DNA of 64,000 nt, taken from NCBI GenBank assembly GCA_947095535.1, contig OX352772.1:316458018-316522017 (forward strand), read 5' to 3'. The translations under genes were made by a program, and so were the position numbers. The DNA comes from Poecilobothrus nobilitatus. Lineage: Eukaryota > Arthropoda > Insecta > Diptera > Dolichopodidae. Under the pieces are notes generated by a model. That model was not told the DNA's origin. It ran no database searches and saw only the letters and a list, made by a program, of their open reading frames with translations. Shown here piece by piece: positions 36,224-49,860 of the stretch (positions within the stretch are counted from its first letter, which is position 1; each line of letters opens with the position of its first letter).

Positions 36224-36530
36224 ACAGGGTGTTATCCCAAAAAAAAAAAAAAAAAAAACAAAAAAAATCTAACATTAACCCTCGAAAATGAAAATTTCTA
36301 TAATTCTGTAATTCTTCATGTTATTCTCTTATTTCTTAAGTATTACTGTTTATTTTAAAAATTTAATTTCATAATATAATATACAGGGTGTTTTTAAAAA
36401 AAAATAAAAATCATAGAAACACCAAGTCCATTTAATTGCATCAATTCATACATTATTTTTAGATAATACAATATTTCTGTAATTCCTTATGTTATTCTTA
36501 AGTATTACAGTTTATTTTAAAAATTTAATG
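36224..36530. repeat. ~160-170-bp tandem duplication starting with ACAGGGTGT
   Basis: ACAGGGTGT occurs at 36224 and 36383. A TTCTGTAATTC-(T)TATGTTATTCT block with CTTAAGTATTAC follows at 36304 and 36475, continuing into GTTTATTTTAAAAATTTAAT in both. The two units are therefore a diverged tandem duplication. The start motif equals the terminal motif of the TIR element at 17616-18283, so these may be solo ends of related elements. Confidence 0.6.
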
Positions 36531-36540
36531 ATATAACAGT

Positions 36541-36590
36541 TACCTTAACAACCGTTAAACTGTTATCTTAACAACCGTTACTTTAAAACA
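36541..36590 (+). repeat. Short duplication of TTAACAACCGTTA
   Basis: TACCTTAACAACCGTTAAAC and TATCTTAACAACCGTTACTT lie about 29 bp apart, a small tandem duplication just after the ACAGGGTGT pair. Confidence 0.6.
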
Positions 36591-38914
36591 TATTAAAATT
36601 ATTTTTTTATATTGGATATATCTATGTATAAGAATACAATATACTCATGTATTAGATGTCATTATTAAATTAAAAATTGGCGCCAAAAATTAGTTTTAAG
36701 AACTAAACATAATTAACTGTATTAACCGTTGCTTCTTAAAAGGTATTATATTATGTGTGTCAAAGTATTGCATAAAACATAAATTACAAGCTTGAATTAA
36801 TACCTAATGGTTTTTAAAAAGTTTAGAACATGCTGTAATGCTGTAAATTATTCTAAGTTTATATGTCTAATTGAATTTTAATTAGAAAATCTAAAAAAAA
36901 AAAATCTAAAATAACAAAATGTATTTTTTAATTCATGGTTATTTAATTATTTCAATAAATATTAATTATTATTATAATCAAATTTGTGTATGAAAGAAAA
37001 AAACAAATCATTACATTTAGAATTTGAATAGGAAACTGACATAAAAAATCATTGGTCTAGTTACAAAAAAAAAAGATAAAAAAAAAAATGTATGTAATTA
37101 AAAAAAATGTATGTATTTAAAAATAATAATTATTAATATTTTACATAGAACAAAAAAAAATAATAAAACATTGAATTCTTTTAACTATTATTTATTTATT
37201 TGAAAAAAAAATTTGCAATTCAAATATTACATATATATATAAAATAAATATTAAAAATTCAATAATTCAAAAAAAAAAACAAAAAATTAAATGAAATTAT
37301 AATATAGTTAAGGTGCATTGAATAATTGAATCGGCGCCATCAAAATATCATTCAAAAATTCAATAAAAACATTTTTTTAGACCAAAAAAAAGCCTATAGA
37401 CCAAAATAAAAAAATTTTCTTTAATTTTTTTTTTTTTTGAAAAATTTTCTATATACTTCCATTTTTTTTTTTTAAATTGTAAATGTTAACATGCAATAAT
37501 AAAAAGATGCATACATAAAAATAAATTTGCATCACCTGAGGTAAAAATTTAATATTCTTTGGTCATAAATGTCCTGTAAAATTTTCCTTACGTTTATTAT
37601 TGTAATTTATTGCCTTTGCTTTCAAAAAATTATCATTACAAAGAATTTAAAGGGAGAAATTTAAAGTTTTTTTTTTTTGTAGTATCAGAATTCAAAAAAA
37701 GCTAAACATATACCACATAATTGTAGATAGTTGAATAATTAAAATTAATTTACAAATGAATATACTTGTATTGATATTTTAAAGAAAAATTCTTACCCTT
37801 ATTTAAATTATATTCAAATAAAATTTAAAATCAACATACCTGAAAGAAAAAAAAAATTTTTTTTTAATTATTTAAAATAGTAATTGACATATAATATGAT
37901 AAATAATATTTAAATTAAAATAATGTTAAAAAATTACTTTTTTTCTATAAGATGGACATGATCATAAAAAATAATCTGCGATACTTTATAAAAAAATTGC
38001 AATAACATCAGATTTTCGTTAATTACCTACTCAATTTGAAAAATCTTTAAATAAAATTTATTAAGTATAAAGTTTAATTATCCACTTTATCTAATCTAAT
38101 TCCATTTCTAACAATCATTTTAATGCATTGTTAAACAACAAAATTATTTTAATTAATATAAATGTGTTTAAAACCATTTATATTACAATTTACAACGTTA
38201 TTATAAATAACAGCGCCTTTAAATATGCAATTTCATCTATACAATAAATATTTCATTATTTTATTTAATGCATTATTCTTTTTCTGCTCTACGTTCCTGT
38301 TTTTGTTTTTCTTTGTCCTTTTCTTTTTTTATTTCCAGTTATAATTTATACAAATATATTCAGAAATAAACAATTTTTTTTTTTTTTTAATAAAAATAAA
38401 AACATGATTCAACTATCATTGTATATTATCCTGTTTATGTACAAAATATTGAGTGAAAAAACAAAAAAAAACTGAATTTTTCTACAAAAATAAATATGTA
38501 CATTGACAAGAATTAAATTAAGATACAAAATGAAAAAAAAAAAAAAGGAAAAACAAAATTAATATTGTTAAATATAAAAGATATTTATTTAATATAAATA
38601 AAAAATCCATAAATAAATAATAAAATTTTAAGTATAACAAAAACAAAATAACTCAATAAAGGAAAAAAAAACAAACAAATATGATTTTTACATAAAAGAT
38701 TGGTTTGGATAAAGGATGCAAAATATAAATACATGCATATAAAGAAGTTCTTATTGAACAATTTCAAGAAATATCAAAAGTTTATAAAAGCAAAGTGCTT
38801 ATCTATAGAACATATAACTTATATATATTTTTGTAAATGTATATATTATTATTATATACATATTATTGTAAAATATTGAAAATTTAAATAAATAAATATA
38901 TACGTAAATAACTT

Positions 38915-38953
<39 letters not shown>

Positions 38954-41900
38954 ATTTTATACTACTTATATGCACTTGACTTATTCTGAGAATAAAAGGA
39001 TTTTATAAAAAAAAAAAAAAAGAAATAAAATTAGAAATTTTATGCAATTTTTGAATATCCTTTGATTTTTTTTTTTTTTTTGTTTCTACTTTTCTAATAT
39101 GAATTTTTAATAGTATATATATATATATATATAAGAAATATGATCAAATATTCATAATCTTTTAATGGTATTTATTTAGATTTTAAGAGTAGTTACAATA
39201 AATAATCTAAAAAAAATATATATATATATATCTATATAAAATTTGGTTATACCAAGCAAAAGAGTTGAGTAACTTTTCAAATTTAAAAGATTTTATTATA
39301 TTTTTTAAGATATTTTTTTTTTTTTGAAATGAACTTTTTGTAGCAGATTTAAAAAAGTTTCTTTTAAAAAAAATTATTTCTTTTTTTTGATCATCCCTAT
39401 ATAATGCATGATCAAAGGATAATGGTGAAAATTTTCAAGTTAAGTAATTTTATATTTGTAAAACTACAGACAATACATAAAAAGCCTTGATTTGGTTTTA
39501 AATTACTTATATACTGTCTCATTTATCTTGTTTTAAAATATTATAAATTAATTTAATTATATACGAAAATATTTAATTAATCAAAAATTATTTTCCTTTA
39601 ATGTTCAACTTTAATTTGCATAAAATATCATGAAATATAAAATTTTGTTAATTATAAAATTTAACTAGCAGACAACATATATTTATATATATATTTATAT
39701 ATTTGTACTATACAAAATAAACAAAAAATTAAAATAAACTTAAACAAGTTGGTTTTTAATCTAGACATAGGTGCTGTAGGTGATGCTGATATTTTATTAT
39801 AAAAGAATCTGAAAAAAACTTTCATAATTTTTATCCATTATTAATTTCTTCCTTAAATTTGTCTGTTTTATTTAATGCATATAGCGGCATATTTAATTAT
39901 TGTACGAAAATCAACTTGTATAGTTTCCCATTTTTCATTTTCTTTTTGCTGCACTCACTACAAAAAAGTTCTTTTTCAACTGCAACTTTATAAATAATAA
40001 AAAGAAATAAAGTTTTAAATAAAATAAAAAAAAAAAACAAAAAACACTTCATTTCTTTTCCTTAAAATAGAAATTTTTCATTTTTCCAGACACCAATATT
40101 AGAAAAACTATCAAAAACCACTACGGAACATGGAGATGAAAATAACATTAAAAAAACAACACGTATCTCAAAAAAAAAAAAAAAAAAAAAACACTTATAT
40201 AAATAAGTAAATAGAATTTATAAATATTGTATAGCGTAAATGCAAACATACCAAAGAACTTTTATTAAATTTTTAGACAAAGAAGATGTTTTACTTTTTT
40301 TTTTAAGTATTAAAAAGAAATTTAAGAAAAACAATACCGGATGAAGGAAGTAAAATTTTATTCTCATCTTCATCTCTTTAACTCTGTTTTTTTTTTTTTT
40401 TTTTGTCTATACAAAATATAAATACATAATTATTAAAGAAGGAAGAAACGAAAACTTAAATAATAATTAATATCAAGAGTTGTAATTAAAGAAAACAAAA
40501 AGATAATTTCTTTTATTTAAGTACAAATTAATTAAAATTATTATATTTTTTTTTTAAATGTAATAAAAGTTAAATAATTAATATTAAAAACAAGATATTT
40601 GAGATAAAGATCATTATGTTAAATAATTTAAATAAAACCAAAGAAAAATTTAAAAAAAAAAATTGAAATTACGTTTACATATCGGAACATATTTTATGTC
40701 AATTGAATTGACTTAAAGTAAATTTTCCGATTGGTTATAGAAGTTAATTATTAAAATGAAATCGTTTGATTCTAACACTCATACTGTAATCCTTTGGCAA
40801 TACAGGACCAACAGAAAGTTAGAGCTAATAGAAGAAGTCATCTATCAAATGTATTTTTAAAATATTTTATTAAATGATTATAAATTAGGAGGCTGCTTAA
40901 ACAATTGAGAAAGACGTGAGTTATAACATTCCTTTATAATTGCCCGGAGAGCTTCTCATTCTGACGAGTCAGTAGAAAATGAGAAAAAATAATCATTTTT
41001 CGTAAGTTTATTTATTTGTGATTTATTTTTTTTTTTTTTAAATATTTTCAAATTCAAAAATAAGTTTGAGCTTTTATTATGGATTAGGATTGAAATAGAA
41101 CAACAGTATACCACTTTCACCTTGTTCCAAAATGCCAACCTTTTTTCCACCTTTTTTTGATTTTCCGTGTCCACTGTCCTTTGTTTTCTTCTTAATTACG
41201 GAGTAACATATGTGTTCCTTACTAATGCATATAAACTCATATGTAAGTATAGGATTCGTTCCGCAACGATTTGAAACATCTTTAAAATCTAAAGATCTAG
41301 TATGTATTGAAGTATGTATGTATTAGAAACTGTTGGTATACAAGTATTCCTTTTTTTTTTATTAGATATAAATATTAAAATTTTTAGAATTTTAAAAAAT
41401 TCAATAGTTAACAAAAAAACGTGTAGGAGAGAATTGACCAGACAAAAAGATCGTAAGAAGCAATTAAAATTAAACGAATTTATACAAGGTGTAAATAAGG
41501 ACAATAGCCTTAAAAATAATAAATTAATTTTAAGTAGAGAAGACGTAAAAAAGAACATGAGAATTAATTTTTAGTTACAAAAACAAACATGTAAAAAATT
41601 TTCTGGGAAAATTTTAATTTTAAAACTGATCTTTCATTTTTTTTTTTTTTTTAAATCACATTTAACTGACAAAAAACTAATTAAAATATAATGCGTTAGA
41701 AAATAAATTTAATTTTCATAATCAAATTTCAAAGAATTTTTTTATTTTTAAAAATTTCACTGTCAATTAAATTTAATTTTTTCTTTAAAAACAAAAGAAA
41801 AAAAAAACATCAGAAAATTATCCTTTTTACCATATTTAATATTATATTACTGCCAAAAATAAAAGGATTTTATTTTTCATTTTTATTATTTTTGTTTTTT

Positions 41901-42687
41901 TTTTTGTTTTTTATTTCTCTGAAAAATATTTTAAAGGTCATTACCACTAAGAATCAATTTATATAAATATATATATAGCTATCCCTTTTCTTTTATTGTA
42001 TACCTAAAATACCTAAAAAATCTAATACAGAAAATTCTAAAAATAACTTTTAAAATATTTTTTTCTGATTGTAAGTATATGTATTATACAATAATATACA
42101 AATTATTTTATACAATATATAGTAGATATATATCTATATTAATGTTATACATAACAGAATTTTCATTATTATCCTTAATTCTGCGAAATAAAATAAATTA
42201 ATAAAGAGAATTCATATTAAATTATGAAATTTTATAACTGAGAAACGAAATAGTTCGAAATGAATGATAAAAAGGTCTCTTAAAGGTTAATAATAAAATA
42301 ATATAAAAATAAGGTATGATTATAAAAAAAATAAAACAAAAAATTAAAAAAAACAAAATTTATAGTTAAAATATAAATGAAAATCTATATAAAAATACAG
42401 TCATCATTATTTCTTATACTTACACAAATTTACCTTAAATTTAATTATTTTAAAAAGAAAAAAATATCAAACATAATAAAAAATTACACAATTCAGGGAA
42501 ATTTAATATGACTCAAAAAATAAACCTCATACTTTCATCATATACTTTTTAACCCCCTAAGCGTTTTTGTGTTTTTTTTATTTTTTTTTTTTTGTCATTT
42601 TCTCACTCTCCATGTTTCAATTTAAAAACCAGAAAATGACTAAACAAAAACTTTTCACTACCACTATTGTTTTAAAACAAGAAAAAG
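36591..42687. other. Long AT-rich stretch with TA microsatellites, no gene
   Basis: TA tracts lie at about 38917-38947, 39114-39132 and 39219-39233. Long A runs occur at 40170-40192 and T runs at 40388-40404. Around 40780-40960 and 41200-41570 the sequence is somewhat less A/T-rich. The 86- and 89-codon frames on opposite strands at 41289-41574 overlap each other and neither shows a recognisable domain. No SINE or LINE sequence was seen. Confidence 0.5.
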
Positions 42688-42705
42688 ATAATAATAATAA
42701 TAATA
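42688..42705 (+). repeat. (AAT)n microsatellite
   Basis: This is a perfect run of about six AAT/ATA trinucleotides. Confidence 0.8.
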
Positions 42706-45700
42706 AAAACTAAATACAATAAGACAAAATAAAAGATTTTTTTTTAAATTCCAGTCAAAACAAACATTAAATTGAGAAAAAAAAAAAAAAATTATAATAT
42801 TATATTGTTTATACCTACACTAAATAATTGTAAAGAGCCTATATACATTTTATCATTATTACCAATACACATGTAAAAATAAATTATTTAAAGCGCCTAC
42901 TCAATACTCAGTTATAAAAAAAAAAAAAAAAAATTTTTATTTCTCCTACAATTTAAATTTTCTCACTATTCCACCAAAAGTGGAAATTTAAAAAAACATT
43001 CATAAAATAATATTCCCTATTAAAATTTTAATATTTGGAGGATCTGGTAATACTTAAACTTCTCTGCACAATGTCAAATAAAAGTTTCAGTTTTAAGAAG
43101 AGAGCCTACATTGTTTTTTATTTTGTTCTGTTTTATTTTTTTGCATTGATAAGAGACAAGAGCCTTTTTTTTATTTTGCCTCTGAGAATGGTTAAAATAT
43201 ATTATGTCTACATTAAAATATGTCTATACATACTAACACACAGACACAATCTGATTTAATTTTTTTATTACTCCTATTTTGTTTTTTTTTTTTTTGATTA
43301 GAAAATTTTATTTTCTGAGTAAAATTTTGTGTATTTAATATGCAGGCAGGAGGCAAAAAGAGATAGAGCCAAAAAAAAAAAAAAAAGCCTCTCAGTTAGA
43401 ATATAGAGATAAGTATCTTACTTTATTTTGTTATGTTTTCAGTTTCAGTTTAATATTTAGTTTCTAAAATTTTTTATACACAATTTTTGAATAGATAGAA
43501 AAACAAATGTTTTTTTTTTGTCTTGTTTCATTTAAGACTTTGACCTTGCCCTTGTCCTTCTTTGATTTTTCCCGACACAATACAAAATTTTCCCGTATAA
43601 CTCCCGTATTTCCCCTATATTTTGGTATACCATTATGTTTATGACAGACTCTCTGAGAACTTGTTATAAATAATAGGCAATGCAAAATTCCTAGTCATAA
43701 TATGAGAAATATTTCATGTCCTTGATAAACAATTCAAGAACAAAAATAAAAACAAAATTAAAAATACAAAAAGAAAGAAAAATAAAAACGGTATTAGACA
43801 AGTCTAGCAAAAAAATTTATATATTTTGTTTTTTTTTTTTGTTTTTTTTTTCGCTTTCCTTTTTTCATCTAAATGAAGCGTATTTATACTGACGTAATAA
43901 CAACAATCTGAAAAACGGAATAAGAAAAAAAAAAAATAAAAATAAAAAGTTATTGTAAATTTTATATAACGGTATAGGCTTAACTTTTATACGTATGTAT
44001 AATGATGAAAATTTATAAACTGAAATATAGAATACAGTTGTTTGTTGTTTTTTGTTTTCTTTTCTTTTGAAGTTTGTTACAAATTTTGTTTGTAATTTTC
44101 ATTTTTTTTTTTTGTGAATTAAAATTATTGTACGGCAGGTGAGAATAACAATTTCTAGTATCCTTATTTTTTTTTTCTGTTTTTATGATTAGATTTATTC
44201 CGTGTGCCCAAAGAAAAAAGAAAAAAAAAAGTTTTTGACAAAGGTTGTAATAATAAGAACGGTAGCAAAGTTAAGGATGAATCAAAAAAAGAAAAATATT
44301 TCAAAATCAGAATAAAAAAAATTTTGGCTGAATTTCATTTTCTTGGGATGCGTATAATAGAAAAAGACCAATGAATAGAGATATAATGAAAAAAAGAATG
44401 AAAGTAAAACAAGAGAGAGAGAGAGAAACGAATGTATGTATATGAAAAGCCTATTATTAAGCACAGGATACATTAAACTTTAGTATTTACGGCATAAAAA
44501 ATTGAAATTTTTTGCTTTTTATATTTATTTTAGCAGGATGTTTTATGTATGTATGTATGTATACACGTGTGTACATATTTTAATAATTGGAAAATTTTAT
44601 TTTATGTATATACTTATCTATGCATACATATATATATTATATATGTAAATTTTATGTATAAATACATATTAGGCTTTTATTTTTAATTTGTTTCCAAAAA
44701 AAAAAAAAAAAAGTTTTTGTGTATTTTCCATATATGAGTTTGCGTATGGAAAAGTTCCTTGAACTTGAAAAAAAGGAAAAGAAAAATCGAAAAACAAACA
44801 AAAATAAAAAAAATTTAATTTTGTTGTTTTTATTTATAGATAGGTAAATCTAATATAGAAAAACACAAATAAAGTACAGAAAAATTATATGTATAGTTAG
44901 CTATATAATAATTGGGTGTGATATTCTGGTTTTTGCTTTTTATTTTTCTTTTATTTTTTTATGTATATATATATATATATATATACTTACATAATTCAAC
45001 CTATGTTATGTGTATATGGTATCAGGATAATAAAAAGAAAAGAAAAAAAAAACATTAAGTTCATAAAAAGGACTATAAAGGTTACGAACCTATAATTTCA
45101 GTTCACTTTTTTTTTTTTTTAAATAAAGTAAATGAGATGTCATTAGATTAGAATGATAATAAAAATTATATGTGTAGAATTTAATAGAAAGGAGCATTAT
45201 TTCTGATGAGGTGGTGGTATGAGATGATAAGAAAATGAGAACAAGAATATATGAATGAGAAAATTAAAGGAAAGATAAAGAAAAAAAAAAAAAAAAACAA
45301 AAAAGAAAAGAAAATATAAATAAAAAGACATTATTATAAAATAAGAATTTTCATTATCACAGGCTGTTGCAACAAAATATAAAAATAAGTAAAAGGATAA
45401 TATAATGACATAAACAGAAGGATCTACTACACAAAAGTATATTCTTTAAGGATTTTTCTTTTCTTTATTTTGCATTTTCTGTTTTTGAAAGTTTTTATTT
45501 TTTTTTTTTTTACAATTTTTTTTTTTTTTTATCTTTATAACGAAATTATAAAAAAAAAAACTAATTTTTATATTGAAAAAATTATTTAAGAAAAATAATA
45601 ATGAATACAATAAAATGACAATCCTTCTTTATTTCAATTTTCTTTGGTATTTTTTTTTTTTTTGGTTTTTTTTCATTATTTAATATTGAATAGTGTGATA

Positions 45701-46145
45701 ATGTACGCATTCACATTACACAGTTTACACTTATGTATGTATTTTTAACATATAATAAGTACATATATGTTAATAGGTATATAATTTCAAAAAGGATATT
45801 CACAAATATGTGAAATAAAATTCTTGAAAATGTACATATGCAAAAAAAAAAAAAAACAAAAATCATTACAGAATCCCATCAAATTTTAGAATTTTTTTAG
45901 ACTTATGTCAAATTGATTGACTGATAATCTAAATATGTGGTAAGATTAATGACAATTAAAGAAATTTCATTAAACTTATTAGCAATTGTCTGATACTCTG
46001 AGATTGATAAATTAATAACAATAATATGATTAAATTTATGTCTAATTCTAAGCCAATTAATAATATGATAGATAATTAATTTTAAAATTAATATTATTAT
46101 TGATTAAAATTTAATATAGGATAATTTAAAAAGAAAATGGGTTCT
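42706..46145. other. AT-rich stretch with several microsatellites
   Basis: No gene was seen. The stretch holds (GA)n at about 44411-44427, (ATGT)n at 44544-44562, (TA)n at 44964-44984, and long A runs (45281-45297) and T runs (45515-45530). Frames of 63-74 codons at 43035-43259, 43464-43685 and 44282-44473 have no domain character. Confidence 0.5.
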
Positions 46146-46195
46146 AAAAATTAGGGGTTCTAAAGAAATATAAAAATTAGGGGTTCTAAAGAAAT
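46146..46195 (+). repeat. 26-bp tandem duplication
   Basis: AAAAATTAGGGGTTCTAAAG followed by AAAT occurs at 46146-46169 and again at 46172-46195, a perfect 24-base match. Confidence 0.88.
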
Positions 46196-46383
46196 CAATT
46201 TTAAAAAATTTAATGTAAGTTAGATTTTTTCTTTTTTTTTTTAGAATTATTCTTTTAAATAAAATTAAACTAAAACCAAGAGGTATTTCGTGCAATAAAT
46301 CACGTTTAGATGAAAAAAAATAAAAACTATTTTCACTTGTTAAAAAATTTATTTATTAGGGAGAGAATAAAATATATTTAGAA

Positions 46384-46538
46384 GTCTCGGTGACCTAATG
46401 AGTAAAAACGTTTAAAATACGCTGTAACGATGCAGTGTGGGTTAGAATCCAACACACGACGTAAAAATAATTCCCCTTTATGACATTTATAACCAAACCT
46501 GAAAAGGAAAGGTAAAATGCCTGCACACATTTATATTT
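46384..46538 (+). mobile_element. tRNA-derived SINE, copy 5
   Basis: The head GTCTCGGTGACCTAATGAGT carries a diverged A box (from 46391). The B box GTTAGAATCC is at 46441-46450 with one change from GTTCGAATCC. Body blocks ACGACGTAAAAATAATTCCC, CTTTATGACATTTATAACC and CCTGAAAAGGAAAGGT follow in family order. The CTTGTCACATTTATGTGG tail is reduced to TGCACACATTTATATTT. It faces copy 6, which lies inverted about 350 bp downstream. Confidence 0.8.
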
Positions 46539-46883
46539 AAAAAAATATATATAATATATATTTACTTGCGTACTTAAGATATTACCGCAAGAATTAATTT
46601 TTAATTGACCTTTAATAAAAGTTAAATGAATTCAAATAATGGATTTGGCGCATATTAATTGTGTTTTGTTTTTTCAAAATAGTAGAATTTAAAAATCAAC
46701 TTCATTGTTTTCAATAACATTTCAAATTTTTATATTCATTTGATAGTTTTGTTCAATACAATATTAAAATTTGTACTTTGTTTAGAAATTTGTTATTAGT
46801 ATAAAATAGAAAACCATCAGCAAGTTGAATCAATTATTTAAAACTAAGTTCTAAATCAATTAAATGAAGTTAATTCTCAAAAC
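46539..46883. other. Spacer between two convergent SINEs
   Basis: This is A/T-rich sequence with no recognisable feature. A transcript crossing both flanking SINEs could pair the two copies. Confidence 0.5.
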
Positions 46884-47037
46884 AGCACCTGAAGAGTTCT
46901 TTTATTTTTGTTAGGTATATGTCGTAATGGAGAATTATTCTTTCTAATTGTGTGGGATTCGCACCCACACTGATCCCTCTCGGAGTTTATAGTGGATTTT
47001 ATTCTCTCTTACTTACTAGGCCCTGCCGAAGCCCCTT
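46884..47037 (-). mobile_element. tRNA-derived SINE, copy 6
   Basis: On the minus strand the head reads AGGGGCTTCGGCAGGGCCTA, then GTAAGTAAGAGAGAATAAAA. The B box is the complement of GGATTCGCACC at 46955-46965, with C to G in the core. AATAATTCTCCATTACGACA and a CTTCAGGTGCTGTT segment keep part of the body. The distal tail is missing or too diverged to place. Confidence 0.78.
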
Positions 47038-49469
47038 AGCAAGTTGAATAACCTTAAGAGTTATTTAAAAAAGAAAAATTTCTACCGAAATCACAAGTTT
47101 TTAACTTCAAACGTTTAGGCAACATATCTTGTTGTTTCGATCTCGTTACGCTGAATAAATCTTGAAGGAGTGTGTACACTATTTTCGAATGAATAAAGTA
47201 AAAACTGAATTATCGTTTTAAAGAAGTTTATTTTTAATAACATAAATTCAATCTTAAAATTTCTTTGTGTGATCTTCAAATGATGTAGAAATTTTGTAAA
47301 CAGATGGGCGCAAATGAAATCCTGAAAACAGAATTAATCCAAAGCAACATATTTCGAAATTCATTTTGAACAATGTATTAGTAATCAATGAGAATGTATA
47401 ATGAAATTGTGATTAAAAAGAAAATGGATAAAAGAACTGACGAAGAAAAATTCAAAAAAAAAAAAAAAAATTTCTGTTGGCACAAGACAGAAAATTAAAT
47501 TTTTATATGTAGTTTATTGTTTTCCTTTTTAATTAAATATTTTTTTTTTTTTTTTTTAATATTACCAAAAAAATATTCAATTTTAATATGTATTTTAAAA
47601 TCAACAGGTAAGAGATCCATTAAACTAATTTTTATTTAAAAAGAAACAAAACAATAAAAAAAAAATGCGTAGGTACCTAAGAATTTATATTTCTCTTTTG
47701 TTTTTTTTTTTTTGCTATCTTAAAAATTTAAAATATAATAAATGGAGGACATTGTATTTTCTTCTTTTTTTTTTCGTTTTTTGTACTGACCTTTTTTTCT
47801 TTTTTGTTTGTTTGTATAAAAACTTTCTAAATTATTCATTAAATGACGCCCAAATTGGGAATAATATTATTTCTGTTTTTTTAAACCGAATTTTACCTTT
47901 AAAAAAAAAATGTGTAAAAAAAAAAATAAACCATCAACAACTAAAAAAAAAAAATAAATAAAATAAAAAAAAACAACAACTAAGTTTTTTTAGAATTTTA
48001 TTTTGTTTTCTTTTCGACACTGACCATTTCGATAAAAAAAAAATTTAATCAAAAAGACTTAAAACATGTCTTTCTTTTTTCATATACATAATATTATATT
48101 AAATTATTAAGGGACTTTTCTTTTATAAAATTTTAGTACTTTAAGTATTATGACAACTAAAAAAAAAAACAAAAAAAAAAAAAAAAAAGTTTAGAAAATT
48201 AAATTTTAATTCTTTTCTAAATTATACATAAATATTTGTTTGATGTTTTATTTTTTTTGTTAGATATTGTGGATATTTAAACATACCTTTTTCTTTTTTT
48301 TTTTTTTTTTATTCATTAAAAAGGTGTATAATTTTTTGTCTAGACTATATTGTGAATTGTAAATTATATAGATATCTAATAATTTTTTTTTAAAGTTTTC
48401 ATATTAGTTTTTTTCGATTTTTTTTTTTGGTTAAAGTTCATATAAATATGAAAAAAAAAAAAAAAAAGAAAATCTTAATACATAAGTATATAATGTAATT
48501 GAATTTAAATTAAATTTATATTAGATTTGAAGATCAATAAATTTGTGATTTTATTGAAAATTAATTTAAGTGGGTTGGCATATAAAATGAAATTTAATAT
48601 ATGGACTACACATTATTTTAGCAATTTTAAAAGAATATATTTTATACCAAATTAAGTATATATACCGTTGTCAAACTTATAAATGTATATATATATATAT
48701 TAAATAAAATATTGAAAAAGGTTAATTTTAAAAAAGGTTATTGTATCGGATATTGATATATAATGTAGTATGTATGTATATATACGTATTGGTTGAAATA
48801 AAATTTTTCTTTGATATTTAAATATTGCAATTTAGACAAGAAATTTTAATTGAAATTTTCTTATTAATTTTATTTTATTCTTTTAATATTAAATGTATTT
48901 AAAAAAAAATGAATATTATTCTTTAGATACTACATAAATTTTTAAGTAGAAAATAAATTTATTTTTTAATTTTTTTCTTTTAATTTTTCCTTACTATGTA
49001 TATTATTAACAGTAAAAACCCCCCATTTAAGAAATTTAATATAGGTAGGTAATAAATTCAACTTAGTTTCTTAAATATGAAAAAAAATAAAATTTTTATT
49101 CATTTTTGTAACGCAATTAATTTAAATATGTCATACAACATGTCGAGAAAATTAAAGAAAATGATTAAAACTATAAAAAAAACCTTTGAAACTTACATAT
49201 ACATATTTAAAGACGTCCAATAAGATCAAAGGAATAAGTGATGATTTGAAAAAACTGCTTAAGAAAATTTCATAAAAATTGCATATTTTTAGGTTAAAAA
49301 GGAAAATAGATGAATCTATTTAGAAGATACTGACTTAGTCCTCGTTTAAGAAGGTAAGAAAGAAAAACAAAAATAAAATGTAGATTTTTTTTAAAAGTGA
49401 GAACAATTTCATATTGCTTTTAACCAACTCTAAGTTTGAAAAATTTTTTTTATTCTATATTTACATGTA
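47038..49469. other. AT-rich stretch
   Basis: No gene was seen. A (TA)n tract lies near 48683-48701 and A/T runs are frequent. The 98-codon plus frame at 47665-47961 is phenylalanine/lysine-rich and crosses several homopolymers, so it is not supported as a gene. Confidence 0.5.
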
Positions 49470-49860
49470 TGATCCTTTCATCTAATTATTGTTAGAAAAC
49501 AATTATTTTATGCAATCTAACCCATTAAGGAGTTACAGAACCTCAAAGTTGGAAGAAGCCGCATTATCAAGTTATTTTTATAACAGGTTCTACTAAACAT
49601 TTTTTTACAATCTTAAAACACCGAATGATTTATCATCTTTTTGATATCAAAATTACTTGTGATTCGATATTTAAATTTACCGTTATTTGAAAACCAAATT
49701 TTGAAAGATTTTAGTTTCTTCTTTCTTATTTTGCCCGAGATGTTTTAAAATAAAATATTGAAATTATGAAAATAGAAAGATATTTTAGAATTAGGTTGAA
49801 TTATCTCGGAAAACATTTTCTTCCTCTGCTTAAAAGCTGTTTCACAACTTTTAAAACACT
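49470..49860 (-). mobile_element. Unnamed dispersed repeat family, member 3 (partial)
   Basis: On the minus strand the blocks follow the order of members 1 and 2. CAAAATAAGAAAGAAGAAAC comes first, then AAAATCTTTCAAAATTTGG, GGTTTTCAAATAACGGTAAA and TTTGAGGTTCTGTAACTCCT. TAATGGGTTAGATTGCATAA comes last. This parallels CAAAATCTTTCAAAATTTCG and the CTGTACCTCC-TAATGGGGTAGGCTACATAA core of the other members. The distal part with ACGGACGA was not found. The 66-codon plus frame at 49766-49966 is in the opposite direction and has no domain. Confidence 0.55.

Noticed and set aside
41289..41574. Overlapping 89- (minus) and 86-codon (plus) open frames
   Set aside because: Both strands are open over the same interval, so neither is favoured. 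The K/R-rich plus product shows no recognisable motif and no splice-site context was evident.
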